This document shows, in pieces, positions 28,036-35,987 of a stretch of DNA of 64,000 bases. Source of the stretch: Alkalidesulfovibrio alkalitolerans DSM 16529 (GTDB lineage: Bacteria > Desulfobacterota > Desulfovibrionia > Desulfovibrionales > Desulfovibrionaceae); contig NZ_ATHI01000001.1 in NCBI RefSeq assembly GCF_000422245.1, forward strand, positions 124,001 to 188,000. Reading direction: 5' to 3'. The translations under genes were made by a program, and so were the position numbers. Position 1 is the first letter of the stretch; the number at the start of each line of letters is the position of its first letter. A model generated the notes under the pieces. The model did no database searches, was not told the DNA's origin, and saw nothing but the letters and a program-made list of their open reading frames with translations.

Positions 28036-28316
28036 GCGGCGAAGACATCCGCGAACTGTGGGAGGCCATCGAGGGCCTTCGGCGCGGCCAGGGCGACATC
28101 CTGGTCGGCCTCTCCGAGGTCAAGGCCGCGCTGAACGAGCGCTGCCGCGAGCGCGCCCGCCGCATGGACGCCCAGGGCCAGGCCATCGAGGGCGCGGGGT
28201 TGCGCATCGCCGCCCTGGAGCGCGGCCAGGCGCGGCTCTTCGCCTGGGCCTCGCTCGCTGGCGGCGCGGCCGCCCTGGCCGGGCACTGGCTGCTCAAGAC
28301 GCTGGGGGGAAGCTAG
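28032..28316 (+). CDS. XhlA-like small phage protein (coiled coil plus C-terminal membrane helix)
   Basis: A 94-aa protein with an N-terminal coiled-coil (IRELWEAIEGLRRGQGDI through RIAALERGQ) and one C-terminal transmembrane helix (LFAWASLAGGAAALAGHWLL). This resembles haemolysin XhlA-type proteins that accompany holins. It overlaps the holin gene by 4 bp and is followed 1 bp later by the terminase small subunit. No endolysin is encoded next to them. Confidence 0.65.
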   Translation: MSGEDIRELWEAIEGLRRGQGDILVGLSEVKAALNERCRERARRMDAQGQAIEGAGLRIAALERGQARLFAWASLAGGAAALAGHWLLKTLGGS

Positions 28317-28317
28317 G

Positions 28318-28782
28318 ATGGCCCGCTGGCTCACTGACTACGCCCGCATGGCCGAGGTGGCCGCGCGCAAGGGATTTGCCGAGCGCGACCTGGCCGAGCT
28401 CTTCGGCCTCTCCATCGACGAATGGCGCGCCTGGGTTGCCAAGCGCCCGGACCTGGCCAAGGCCCTGGCGCGCGGCCGGGGCGACGCCGACACCCGCGCC
28501 GAGCGCATGCTGCTCGCCCGCGCCCTGGGCCTGACCTGCACCGAGACGACCATCAAGACCGCGCCCGTGCGCGGCGAGGACGGGGCCGTGACCGAGGAGG
28601 TGCGCGAGCGCCGCGTGGTGAGAAAGCGCCTGCCGCCCGATTTTCAGGCCCTCAAGCTCTGGCTCTCGCGCCGCCGTCCCGATCTGTGGGGCGACGGCGG
28701 GGACGACGACCCCATGAACGCGCTCTCCGAGGAGGACATCGATGCCCGCATCCGCGAGCTCGAACACCAGCTTGGCGGCTAA
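28318..28782 (+). CDS. Terminase small subunit
   Basis: A 154-aa DNA-packaging protein with an N-terminal helix-turn-helix (LTDYARMAEVAARKGFAERDLAELFGLSIDEWRAW) followed by a helical middle and an acidic C terminus (LSEEDIDARIRELEHQLGG). Its place just before the terminase ATPase gene, overlapping it by 41 bp, supports the call; sequence alone is weaker. Confidence 0.82.
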   Translation: MARWLTDYARMAEVAARKGFAERDLAELFGLSIDEWRAWVAKRPDLAKALARGRGDADTRAERMLLARALGLTCTETTIKTAPVRGEDGAVTEEVRERRVVRKRLPPDFQALKLWLSRRRPDLWGDGGDDDPMNALSEEDIDARIRELEHQLGG

Positions 28783-29479
28783 GCGCGAGAAGCTGCGCGC
28801 GCTCTCGGCCAAGGCCAGGCTGCGCGCGGAGAACGCCATCGCCGCCTACTACCCGGACGAGGGGCCGCTGGCCCGCGTGTTGTACCCGCGCCACCTGGAG
28901 TTCTTCCGCGCCGGGGCCGCGTGCCGCCAGCGGCTGATGCTGGCCGCCAACCGCGTGGGCAAGACCGAGGGCGTGGGCGGCTACGAGCTGACCCTGCACC
29001 TGACCGGGCTCTACCCCCATTGGTGGGAGGGCCGCCGTTTCACGCGGCCGGTGCGGGCCTGGGCCTGCGGCGACACGACCGAGTCCGTGCGCGAGATCCT
29101 GCAACGAAAGCTCCTCGGGCCGCCCGAGGCCCCTGGTGCCGGGCTCATCCCCAGGCGCGCGATCCGCGAGGTGGCTAGGCGCGGCAGCGGCGTGGCCGAC
29201 GCCGTGGAGCGCGTGGCCGTGGCTCATGCAACGGGCGGGCTCTCCTGGCTCAAATTCAAGTCCTACGACCAGAAGCGCCGCGCCTTTCAGGGCACGGAGC
29301 AGGACGTGATCTGGCTGGACGAGGAGCCGCCCATGGACGTCTACGCCGAGTGCCTGATGCGCACCATGACCACGGGCGGGCTGCTCATGCTGACCTTCAC
29401 GCCGTTGCTCGGGCTGTCCGAGGTGGTGCTTTCCTTCCTGCCTGGCGGCAAGCTGCCCCAGGCCGAGGAGGTGGCCTGA
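28742..29479 (+). CDS. Terminase large subunit, ATPase half (split gene)
   Basis: A 245-aa protein that holds only the ATPase domain of a phage large terminase: Walker A AANRVGKT at 68-75, Walker B VIWLDEE with Asp193/Glu194, and a coupling motif MLTFTPL near 225. It then stops at TGA in the linker, and the nuclease half starts in the next ORF with TGATG overlap (29477-29481). GAGGAGG precedes its ATG. All motor residues look intact, so the split may be functional with two coupled subunits, or it may be a recent mutation. Confidence 0.88.
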   Translation: MPASASSNTSLAAKREKLRALSAKARLRAENAIAAYYPDEGPLARVLYPRHLEFFRAGAACRQRLMLAANRVGKTEGVGGYELTLHLTGLYPHWWEGRRFTRPVRAWACGDTTESVREILQRKLLGPPEAPGAGLIPRRAIREVARRGSGVADAVERVAVAHATGGLSWLKFKSYDQKRRAFQGTEQDVIWLDEEPPMDVYAECLMRTMTTGGLLMLTFTPLLGLSEVVLSFLPGGKLPQAEEVA

Positions 29480-30234
29480 TGCCCCAGGTCGCGCCCGGCA
29501 AATACCTCGTCACCGCCACCTGGGACGACGTGCCGCACCTCTCCAAGGCCCAAAAACGCGAGCTGTGGGCCCAGATCCCGCCGCACCAGCGCGACGCCCG
29601 CGCCAAGGGCGTGCCGCAGCTCGGGGCCGGGGCCGTCTATCCCGTGCCCGAGGACGAGATCGTGGTCTCGCCCTTCGAAATCCCGGCGCACTGGCCGCGC
29701 GCCTACGGCCTGGACGTGGGCTGGAACCGCACGGCCGCCGTGTGGGGGGCCTTCGACCGCTCCGGCGGGGTGCTGCACCTGTATGCCGAGCACTACCGGG
29801 GCCAGGCCGAGGCCGAGGTCCACGCGGCCGCCGTCAAGGCGCGCGGCGAGTGGATTCCCGGCGTCATCGACCCGGCCGCGCGCGGCCGCTCGCAGATCGA
29901 CGGCACGAGCCTGCTGGCCATCTACCAGTCCCTCGGGCTCGACCTCTCGTGCGCGGACAACGCCGTGGAGGCGGGAATTTATCGCGTCTGGAGCCTCCTT
30001 TCCACGGGCCGGATCAAGGTTTTCGCCACACTCTCCAACTGGCTGGCCGAATACCGGCTCTACCGCCGCGACGCCAACGGCAGGGTGGTCAAGGAGCGCG
30101 ACCACCTCATGGATGCAACCCGCTACCTCGTGGCCTCCGGGCTCGACGCGGCCCGCGCCGTGCCGCCCGGGCGAGACGCCCTGCGCGCCAGGCCCGGCGA
30201 GGCGGCCAACCACGACTACGAGATGTTCGCATGA
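29479..30234 (+). CDS. Terminase large subunit, nuclease half (split gene)
   Basis: A 251-aa protein carrying the C-terminal RNase H-like headful nuclease. The acidic triad is visible as YGLDVGW (Asp79), VIDPAARG (Asp131) and MDATRYLVA (Asp212). Its N-terminal 20 residues (KYLVTATWDDVPHLS) match the region that follows the ATPase in unsplit terminases. The ATG shares one base with the stop of the ATPase half. There is no separate Shine-Dalgarno sequence beyond GAGGAGGTGG about 8 bp upstream, suggesting translational coupling. It ends with an ATGA overlap with the GNAT gene. Confidence 0.88.
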   Translation: MPQVAPGKYLVTATWDDVPHLSKAQKRELWAQIPPHQRDARAKGVPQLGAGAVYPVPEDEIVVSPFEIPAHWPRAYGLDVGWNRTAAVWGAFDRSGGVLHLYAEHYRGQAEAEVHAAAVKARGEWIPGVIDPAARGRSQIDGTSLLAIYQSLGLDLSCADNAVEAGIYRVWSLLSTGRIKVFATLSNWLAEYRLYRRDANGRVVKERDHLMDATRYLVASGLDAARAVPPGRDALRARPGEAANHDYEMFA

Positions 30235-30779
30235 ACCACGCCATCTATCTGATCTCTCCCGGCACCGACGCCATGTCGCCGGACCTGGCCCGCGAGACGC
30301 TTGACCAGCTCTGGGACATGCTTTGGGACGACGGCCTCGTCTCCACGGTCTTCTACGAGGGCCGCGTGACAAACGCCGCAGCCTTCGCCGCGCTCATGCT
30401 CTCGCCGCTCACGGCCTGCTACGCGGCCTTCGGGACGGGCTCGCGGCCCGCTGGCCTGGCCTGGCTGAACGCGCAGGAGGGCAAGGCCGCGCGCCTGCAC
30501 TTCTGTTTCTTCCGCCACGCCAGGCGACACGCCCTTTCCCTGGGGCGGCTCTTCACCCGTTTCCTGCTCACCGCCCGCGATGAAGGGGGCGAATCCTACC
30601 TGGAGACGCTCTACGCGGGCGTTCCCCAATCCAACCGGCCGGCGCTGTCGTTGGCGCGAAAGCTCGGGTTCAGGACCATGGGGGTCCTGCCCGGCGCGGC
30701 CTACATCGCGGAAGCGGATCGCCTCGAAGGGCTGGTCCTCTCCCGCCTGACCCGAGAGGAGATAGACAATGATCAATAA
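30231..30779 (+). CDS. GNAT-like phage protein, 3' end altered by cassette insertion
   Basis: A 182-aa protein with a GNAT-like C-terminal part (QSNRPALSLARKLGFRTMGVLP is a typical acetyl-CoA-fold helix-strand). Small GNAT-like proteins are common in T7- and BPP-1-like structural operons. The last six residues (EIDNDQ) and stop come from an inserted cassette. The original 3' end, giving ..TREEVLAHG, survives after the cassette at 31350-31507. The protein therefore ends almost normally despite the insertion. Confidence 0.75.
   Translation: MNHAIYLISPGTDAMSPDLARETLDQLWDMLWDDGLVSTVFYEGRVTNAAAFAALMLSPLTACYAAFGTGSRPAGLAWLNAQEGKAARLHFCFFRHARRHALSLGRLFTRFLLTARDEGGESYLETLYAGVPQSNRPALSLARKLGFRTMGVLPGAAYIAEADRLEGLVLSRLTREEIDNDQ
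30622..30761 (+). repeat. Left copy of perfect 140-bp direct repeat flanking the WYL cassette
   Basis: This 140-bp segment, the 3' part of the GNAT gene, recurs without a mismatch at 31350-31489. The first mismatches are at 30621/31349 on one side and 30762/31490 on the other. Confidence 0.95.
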
Positions 30780-30972
30780 TAAGATGCCTAGTGCTGTTGT
30801 TTTGAATCGATATGGTGAGGATGATCATTGTTTCAAGCATTGCAATGGGCAGAAAGTGCGCCCATGGCCATGCAAAAAATGCAAAAAAAGAACATTCCAC
30901 ACGTCAGATTGTGGAGTTTTTAGTTCTCCTGCGTTTGAGAATGTGGAGTGTACGTGTGGTCTCAGATCATAG
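30769..30972 (+). CDS. Small Cys-rich ORF in the cassette, unrecognised
   Basis: A 67-aa frame whose ATG overlaps the end of the GNAT gene and uses the GAGGAG of that gene as ribosome-binding site. It contains KHC, CKKC, SDCG and ECTC motifs that could bind a metal (six to seven Cys), e.g. WPCKKCKKRTFH. The ORF ends 11 bp inside the 3' end of the convergent WYL gene. It may be a real small zinc-ribbon protein or chance; composition is that of the AT-rich insert. Confidence 0.4.
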   Translation: MINNKMPSAVVLNRYGEDDHCFKHCNGQKVRPWPCKKCKKRTFHTSDCGVFSSPAFENVECTCGLRS

Positions 30973-31258
30973 CTATAACATTTGGTATGTGTGCATCCCT
31001 CTCTGGATTGTATCCATCCCTTGGGGAGTCAAAGTGCTGACCAGTTCTTCTAATATTTTCAATCTTCTCAATACGCATAAGTCGCCAGGGCGGTTGTCTT
31101 CCAGAGTTGCTGAATCCGGCGACTTGGTAGCAACGAAGAAGCTCTTGGCCATCCTTGCCATAACCACAGCAATGAGGCTCGACGGTACGTTCACCGCCGT
31201 CATAATAAAATTCAAGAACAGCTTTGTCTCTTATTGCTTCGGCTATCAGATTGAGCAT
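30962..31258 (-). CDS. Stand-alone WYL-domain protein
   Basis: A 98-aa protein consisting only of a WYL-like domain: LIAEAIRDKAVLEFYYDGGERTVEPH, then GYGKDGQELLRCYQVAG and PPWRLMRIEKIENIR. WYL domains sense ligands, often nucleic acids or nucleotides, in regulators of phage defence and DNA damage; free-standing WYL proteins of this size are known but uncharacterised. It has no DNA-binding domain. GGAGGGA precedes the ATG at 31258 by 8 bp; a TTG at 31264 is a less likely start. It runs against the phage operon inside an AT-rich insert, like a moron gene. Confidence 0.8.
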   Translation of the reverse strand: MLNLIAEAIRDKAVLEFYYDGGERTVEPHCCGYGKDGQELLRCYQVAGFSNSGRQPPWRLMRIEKIENIRRTGQHFDSPRDGYNPERDAHIPNVIAMI

Positions 31259-31349
31259 CGACAATCCCTCCCGAGGAAAATAGGTTACAGGTTTGAATTA
31301 GCATTGACTATAGCAACAAATGTTAATCCAGGCAAGTTTGTCTCAATTA

Positions 31350-31489
31350 TTCCCCAATCCAACCGGCCGGCGCTGTCGTTGGCGCGAAAGCTCGGGTTCA
31401 GGACCATGGGGGTCCTGCCCGGCGCGGCCTACATCGCGGAAGCGGATCGCCTCGAAGGGCTGGTCCTCTCCCGCCTGACCCGAGAGGAG
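31350..31489 (+). repeat. Right copy of the 140-bp direct repeat
   Basis: Identical to 30622-30761. It carries the original 3' end of the GNAT gene, which continues to a stop at 31505-31507, and the GAGGAGG ribosome-binding site of the following gene at its end. Confidence 0.95.
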
Positions 31490-31499
31490 GTTCTTGCCC

Positions 31500-31730
31500 A
31501 TGGGTAGCCTGTTTTCCCCGCCCAGAGCCCCGTCCGCGCCCCCGCCGCCCCCGCCCGCACCGGCCCCGGTCATGCCCGAGGAACTGGACGCGGCCGAGAC
31601 CAGGGCCATGAAGGAGGCGCGCGAGAAGCAGAAGAAGGCCGCGCTCCTGGCTGCCGGACGTTCCGGCACGGTGCTCGCCGAGCGCGGCACGCCTGCGCCC
31701 ACGGCCCAGAAAACCCTGCTCGGCCAATAG
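31500..31730 (+). CDS. Small Pro-rich phage structural-operon protein
   Basis: A 76-aa protein with a Pro/Ala-rich N terminus (PPPPPPAPAPV) and a charged helix (EELDAAETRAMKEAREKQKKAALLA), ending in a Gly/Thr-rich tail (TPAPTAQKTLLGQ). Small proteins of this kind precede the portal gene in BPP-1-like phages; function unknown. GAGAGGAGG precedes the ATG. Portal follows after 10 bp. Confidence 0.7.
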   Translation: MGSLFSPPRAPSAPPPPPPAPAPVMPEELDAAETRAMKEAREKQKKAALLAAGRSGTVLAERGTPAPTAQKTLLGQ

Positions 31731-31740
31731 GAGGCGCGCG

Positions 31741-33441
31741 ATGAGCGAATCACGACTGAGACAGGCCCGCGAGCGGGCGCAAGCCCTGTGGGATCGCCGC
31801 CGTTCCTGGGACGAGCACCTGCGCGAGGTGGCCGAATACGTGCTGCCCGACAAGGGGCGCTTCGCCGGACACGAGCAGGGCCGCGAGGGCGGCAAGCGCA
31901 TGGGCCGCATCATCGACTCCACGGCCACGCGCGCCGTGCAGATCATGGCCGCCGGGCTCATGGGCGGCCTGACCAGCCCGGCCCGGCCCTGGTTCCGGCT
32001 CGGCCTGGCGGACAAGGAACTGCGCGAGTGGGGGCCGGTGCGCCACTGGCTGGAGGCGGCCGAGCGGGCCATGTACGGCATGTACGCCCGCTCCAACTTC
32101 TACCAGAGCGTGCACGGGCTCTACCTGGAACTGGGGGCCTTCGGCACGGGCTGCATGTTCTGCGAGGCCGATCCCGAGCGCGGCGCGCGCTTTACGACCT
32201 TGACCTTCGGCGAGTACGCCCTGGCCTGCGACGCCTCGGGCACGCCGGACACCGTGGCCGTGCGCCGCACGTGGCCCGCGCGAAGGCTCGCCGAGCGCTT
32301 CGGCGAGGACAACCTCTCGGAGGGCGCGCGGCGCATGCTCACGGCCGCGCGCGGCGACGGCCGGGTGGAGGTGACGCAGCTCATCGTCCCGCGCGCCGAA
32401 GGAGGCGAGGCGCGGCTTTCGGCCAGGGCCAAGCCCTTCGCCTCGCTCATCTTCGAGAGCGCGGCCGCTGCGCGTTCGGGCGGCGGGCTGTTGCACGAGG
32501 GCGGCTACGACCGCTTCCCCTGCCTGTGCCCGCGCTGGGACGTGACCGGCGGCGAGGAATACGGCCGGGGGCCGGGCATGACCGTGCTGCCGGACGTGAA
32601 GATGCTCCAGGAGATGGCCAAGGGGCGGCTTCAGGCCGTGCATCTGGGGCTTCGTCCGCCCATGCGCGTGCCCTCCAAGTTCGCCAAGCGGCTGAACCTG
32701 GTGCCCGGCGGCCAGAACTACGTGAACCCCCAGCAGGCCGAGGGGCTGGCCCCGCTCTACGAGTCGCGGGTCTCCATCGCCGAGGTCACGGCCGTGATCG
32801 AGGACGTGCGCCGCCAGGTGCGCGAGGGCTTCTTCAACGACCTCTTCCTGATGATCTCCTCCATGGACCGTTCCAACGTCACGGCCACGGAGATCATGGA
32901 GAAGCAGGCCGAGAAGCTGCTCATGCTCGGCCCCATCGTGGAGCGGCTGCACTCCGAGCTGCTCGATCCCCTGACCCTGCGCTGCTTCGAGCTTCTGGAC
33001 GCGGCCGGAGCCCTGCCGCCCGCGCCGCCCGAGGTGCTGCACTACGCGGCCGCCGGGGGCGAGCTCAAGATCGAGTACGTCTCCATGCTCTCCCAGGCCC
33101 AGAAGCTCTCGGGCTCGCAGTCCATCATGCAACTGCTGGAAGTGGCCGGGCGCATGGCCGCCGGACGGCCCGAGGTTCTGGACAAGATCGACTTCGAACA
33201 GGCCCTGGACGAGCTCTCGCTGGTCACGGGCGTGCCCTCGGGGGTGGTCAGGCCCGACGACGAGGTGGCCGAGCTGCGCGCCAGGCGCGCGGCCCTGGCC
33301 GAAGGGATGCCGCTTGGCGCGGGCATGGGGCCGGGCGAGGGGCCGGGCGAGGGCGGCGCGCCGCCCGCGGCCGCCCTTCCCATTCCGCCTGCCGCGCTCA
33401 GGCCTGGTGCGGCCGGTCCCCACGCGGAGGTCAGGCCGTGA
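31741..33441 (+). CDS. Portal protein (head-tail connector, T7 gp8/BPP-1 type)
   Basis: A 566-aa protein matching the podoviral head-to-tail connector family. It has an N-terminal helical start (RRSWDEHLREVAEYVLPD), a RIIDSTATRAVQIMAAGLMGGLTSPARPWFRL signature, and a QKLSGSQSIMQLLEVAGRMA segment in the C-terminal third; it ends in a Gly/Pro-rich tail. It forms the dodecameric ring through which DNA is packaged. AGGAGG precedes the ATG. Its stop overlaps the GTG start of the next gene. Confidence 0.93.
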   Translation: MSESRLRQARERAQALWDRRRSWDEHLREVAEYVLPDKGRFAGHEQGREGGKRMGRIIDSTATRAVQIMAAGLMGGLTSPARPWFRLGLADKELREWGPVRHWLEAAERAMYGMYARSNFYQSVHGLYLELGAFGTGCMFCEADPERGARFTTLTFGEYALACDASGTPDTVAVRRTWPARRLAERFGEDNLSEGARRMLTAARGDGRVEVTQLIVPRAEGGEARLSARAKPFASLIFESAAAARSGGGLLHEGGYDRFPCLCPRWDVTGGEEYGRGPGMTVLPDVKMLQEMAKGRLQAVHLGLRPPMRVPSKFAKRLNLVPGGQNYVNPQQAEGLAPLYESRVSIAEVTAVIEDVRRQVREGFFNDLFLMISSMDRSNVTATEIMEKQAEKLLMLGPIVERLHSELLDPLTLRCFELLDAAGALPPAPPEVLHYAAAGGELKIEYVSMLSQAQKLSGSQSIMQLLEVAGRMAAGRPEVLDKIDFEQALDELSLVTGVPSGVVRPDDEVAELRARRAALAEGMPLGAGMGPGEGPGEGGAPPAAALPIPPAALRPGAAGPHAEVRP

Positions 33442-33872
33442 CCCGGCTGCACGTGCCCGAACCCGATCCGGAGTTCGCGCTCTACGCCCAGGCCGGGTTC
33501 GAGGCCGCGCTCGGCGGGGCTGCCGACGATCCGGTCGGCGAAGACCTTTGCGGCGGCCCGGCGCACGGCCCGGCGCACGGCCCCGAGGCCGAGCGTCTGG
33601 CGCGCCTTCTGGCCGACTGCCGCGAGGTCATGTGCCTGCCCTCGGGCGCGGGGCTTCGGCTGCTGTGGCACTGGCGCGAGCAGGCCCTGGCCTTCGGCCA
33701 GGTCTTCGTGCCCGGCGCGGCCGTGTACGCCAACGCCGCGCTCATGGACTACGCCCGCGAGCGCGAGGCCGAGATGGCCATGGCCCACCCGCGCAAATAC
33801 CTGGAACTCATGACCCTGGCCGCCCGCGCCCACGCCCGGGAGGCGGCGGCCGCAACCGCACGGAGGAGATGA
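33438..33872 (+). CDS. Bbp19-like phage protein
   Basis: A 144-aa protein starting at a GTG that overlaps the portal stop (GTGA). The central part, LADCREVMCLPSGAGLRLLWHWREQALAFGQVFVPG and HPRKYLELM, resembles the small Bbp19-type proteins found after portal genes in BPP-1-like phages. Function is unknown. It overlaps the region before the scaffold start. Confidence 0.65.
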   Translation: MTRLHVPEPDPEFALYAQAGFEAALGGAADDPVGEDLCGGPAHGPAHGPEAERLARLLADCREVMCLPSGAGLRLLWHWREQALAFGQVFVPGAAVYANAALMDYAREREAEMAMAHPRKYLELMTLAARAHAREAAAATARRR

Positions 33873-33874
33873 TC

Positions 33875-34633
33875 ATGCCCCACGAGATCACGGACCACGC
33901 CGGAATCATGGACAGCGCCGCGCCGCAGGACGCACCCGGACGCGCGGACACCCAGGACACCGGATGGGATACCCCGGCCACGGCCCATGCGCCCGGCCGG
34001 GAAGAGGCAAGGGACAAGGAGAAGGGCGGGGCGGACCTGCCGCGCGTGAAAAACCTCCTGCTCGACCCCGTGGACGCACCCGATGGCGCGGACCACGAGG
34101 CCGGGGAGGTGGAGCGCGCCCTGCACGACAAGGCCAGGAAGGCCAAGGTGGCCGCGTCCTACGCGCCCGAGGACTACGCCTTCGAGTTCCCGGACGGGTT
34201 CTCCCCGGACGAGGCGCTCGTGACGGCCTTTCGGGACTTCGCGGCCGACGAGGGCATCGCGCCCGACCTGGCGGGCAGGCTGGCCGCCTTTCAGGTGCGC
34301 ATGGTCATGACGGCCCAGACCGACATGGCCGAGCGCTGCGAGGAGGCGCTGCGCGCCGAGTGGGGCCGCGACTTCGGCCGCAACATGCGCGAGGTCAAGT
34401 CCGCGCTTTCCTACGTGGACGCGCACCTGCCCGGCTTCAAGGACTGGGTGGGCACCCTGGGATCGTGGGCGGGCGGCTCGCCCGAGTTCGTCCGCTTCAT
34501 GCACTGGCTCGGCCGCCATGTGGCCGAGGACCGGCTCATGGACGGCGGCGGGCCCGCGCCCCGCTCCGAGGAGATGACCACCCTGGAGTACATCACCGAC
34601 GCGTTCAAACGCGCAGAACGAGGAGACTACTAG
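33875..34633 (+). CDS. Capsid assembly scaffolding protein
   Basis: A 252-aa acidic, largely helical protein with a disordered N terminus and the EDYAFEFPDGFSPDEALVTAFRDFAADEGI motif found in many phage scaffold proteins. It lies immediately before the major capsid gene. The ATG at 33875 is preferred to that at 33869 because GGAGGAG sits 6 bp upstream of it. The capsid gene starts on the next base after its stop. Confidence 0.82.
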   Translation: MPHEITDHAGIMDSAAPQDAPGRADTQDTGWDTPATAHAPGREEARDKEKGGADLPRVKNLLLDPVDAPDGADHEAGEVERALHDKARKAKVAASYAPEDYAFEFPDGFSPDEALVTAFRDFAADEGIAPDLAGRLAAFQVRMVMTAQTDMAERCEEALRAEWGRDFGRNMREVKSALSYVDAHLPGFKDWVGTLGSWAGGSPEFVRFMHWLGRHVAEDRLMDGGGPAPRSEEMTTLEYITDAFKRAERGDY

Positions 34634-35560
34634 ATGAGCATGAGCACCCTGAAGGAACTGGCCGTTCAGTACGCCACCAAGCAGCCCAAGCAGGTGGACG
34701 CCCTGACCGAGAAGGCCCCGATCCTGGACGCGCTGCCCTTCGACGAGGCCAGCCACGGGCTTTGGAACGCCTACGAGGATCTCTCGAACATCCAGGGCGC
34801 GGGCTTCGTGGAGATGAACGCGCCGCTGCCGGTCATCGCGGCCGACGCGGACCTGAAGAAGGTCGATCTGGCCATCATGGGCGGCGAGATCGAGGTGCCC
34901 GAGGACAAGGCCCGCATGTTCGGCGGCAAGGAGCAGTACTTCTCCAAGAAGATGGACGCCATCCTGCGCGCCTCGGGCATGGCCGCCGAGAAGAAGATCA
35001 TCTACGACAACTTCCGGGCCTTCGCCCTGGACCACGGCGCGGCGCTCTCGGCCGGGGCCGAGACCGACGCCTGCTACTCCATCCTGGCCGTGCGCTTCGA
35101 GCCCGGCGTGACCTGCGGCCTGTACAGCCCCGAGGGCTTCAAGCGCGGCTCGCTGCTCGACTCGCTGCCCATCAACGGCGGCGCGCTCTACAAGAACGCC
35201 CAGGGCGTGCTGGTCTTCGGCATGCGCGTCAAGGGCTACTTCGGCATCCAGATCGCGGACCCGCGCACCGTGGCCGCCATCGTCAACATCAACGCCGACA
35301 ACGTGCCCACGGCCGCCCAGGTGGACGACCTGCTGGCCATGGTCCGGGCCGACTCCGCCGACACCAAGCTGTTCATGCACATGCGCTGCAAGAACATGCT
35401 CAACCGCTACAAGGCCGGCGACGGCCAGGGCGGCGGCAGCCTGCAGACCCTGCCCGCGACCAAGGATCTGAACCGGACCTTCGAGGCCTGGAACGGCATC
35501 CCCATCGTCGCTTCCTACAACTTCCTCGAAGGGGCCGAGACGGCCGTGGCCCTCGACTAA
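34634..35560 (+). CDS. Major capsid protein (BPP-1/P22-like podovirus family)
   Basis: A 308-aa HK97-fold-type capsid protein. Recognisable segments are TLKELAVQYATKQPKQVDALTEKAPILDALPF at the N terminus, FGGKEQYFSKKMDAILRASGMAAEKKIIYDNF in the middle and NGIPIVASYNFL near the C terminus. It follows the scaffold directly and precedes the cement gene, the order usual in BPP-1-like phages. GAGGAGACTACTAG leads the ATG. Confidence 0.92.
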   Translation: MSMSTLKELAVQYATKQPKQVDALTEKAPILDALPFDEASHGLWNAYEDLSNIQGAGFVEMNAPLPVIAADADLKKVDLAIMGGEIEVPEDKARMFGGKEQYFSKKMDAILRASGMAAEKKIIYDNFRAFALDHGAALSAGAETDACYSILAVRFEPGVTCGLYSPEGFKRGSLLDSLPINGGALYKNAQGVLVFGMRVKGYFGIQIADPRTVAAIVNINADNVPTAAQVDDLLAMVRADSADTKLFMHMRCKNMLNRYKAGDGQGGGSLQTLPATKDLNRTFEAWNGIPIVASYNFLEGAETAVALD

Positions 35561-35585
35561 CCGCAACGATCCAAAGGAGAAACGC

Positions 35586-35987
35586 ATGTACAAGCAGACC
35601 CTCAAGTCCGCTGACGACTATCTGGCCAAGGGCCAGAGCCTGCCCCAGAACGCCTCGGCCCTGGGCAACCAGGGCGCGCGCGACTTCTGCAACACCCAGG
35701 GCGCCCTGGAGGTCGTGGTCGCGGCCCGCGAGGACGTGGAGGTGGCCCAGGGCCATAGCCTGACCATCGGCCTGGTCCACGCCGAGGACGGCGAGGACTT
35801 CGCCCCGGCGGGCGGGGCCTTCACGGCCGAGGCCACGGACGCGGCCCTGACCTGGCGCGCCGGGCAGATCGTCTGCCGCCTGGCCGTGCCCTCCACGCTC
35901 AAGCGCCGCGCCGCGCTGCAACTGGCCACCACGGACCCGGCCGCCTCTGGCGCCCTGGACGGCTGGCTCGCCTACCTGGCCCGCTAG
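35586..35987 (+). CDS. Bbp16-like capsid cement protein
   Basis: A 133-aa beta-rich protein starting MYKQTLKSADDYLAKGQ, with AREDVEVAQGHSLTIGLVH in the middle. In BPP-1 the equivalent protein (Bbp16) decorates and stabilises the capsid. AAAGGAG precedes the ATG; 25 bp after the capsid gene. A truncated host-type palindromic repeat follows its stop. Confidence 0.85.
   Translation: MYKQTLKSADDYLAKGQSLPQNASALGNQGARDFCNTQGALEVVVAAREDVEVAQGHSLTIGLVHAEDGEDFAPAGGAFTAEATDAALTWRAGQIVCRLAVPSTLKRRAALQLATTDPAASGALDGWLAYLAR

Larger units (their letters stand above)
30762..31349. mobile_element. 588-bp AT-rich cassette inserted in the phage structural operon
   Basis: This block differs sharply in composition from the phage genes on either side, carries the convergent small Cys-rich ORF and WYL gene, and is bounded by a perfect 140-bp duplication of the GNAT gene 3' end. 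No transposase or integrase is inside, and no terminal inverted repeats are obvious. The duplicated tail preserves both the GNAT reading frame and the ribosome-binding site of the next gene. Confidence 0.75.

Noticed and set aside
30812-31507. A 231-codon plus-strand frame through the cassette into the second GNAT tail
   Set aside because: The upstream part is antisense to the WYL gene and AT-rich filler; only the last 50 codons are the old GNAT end.
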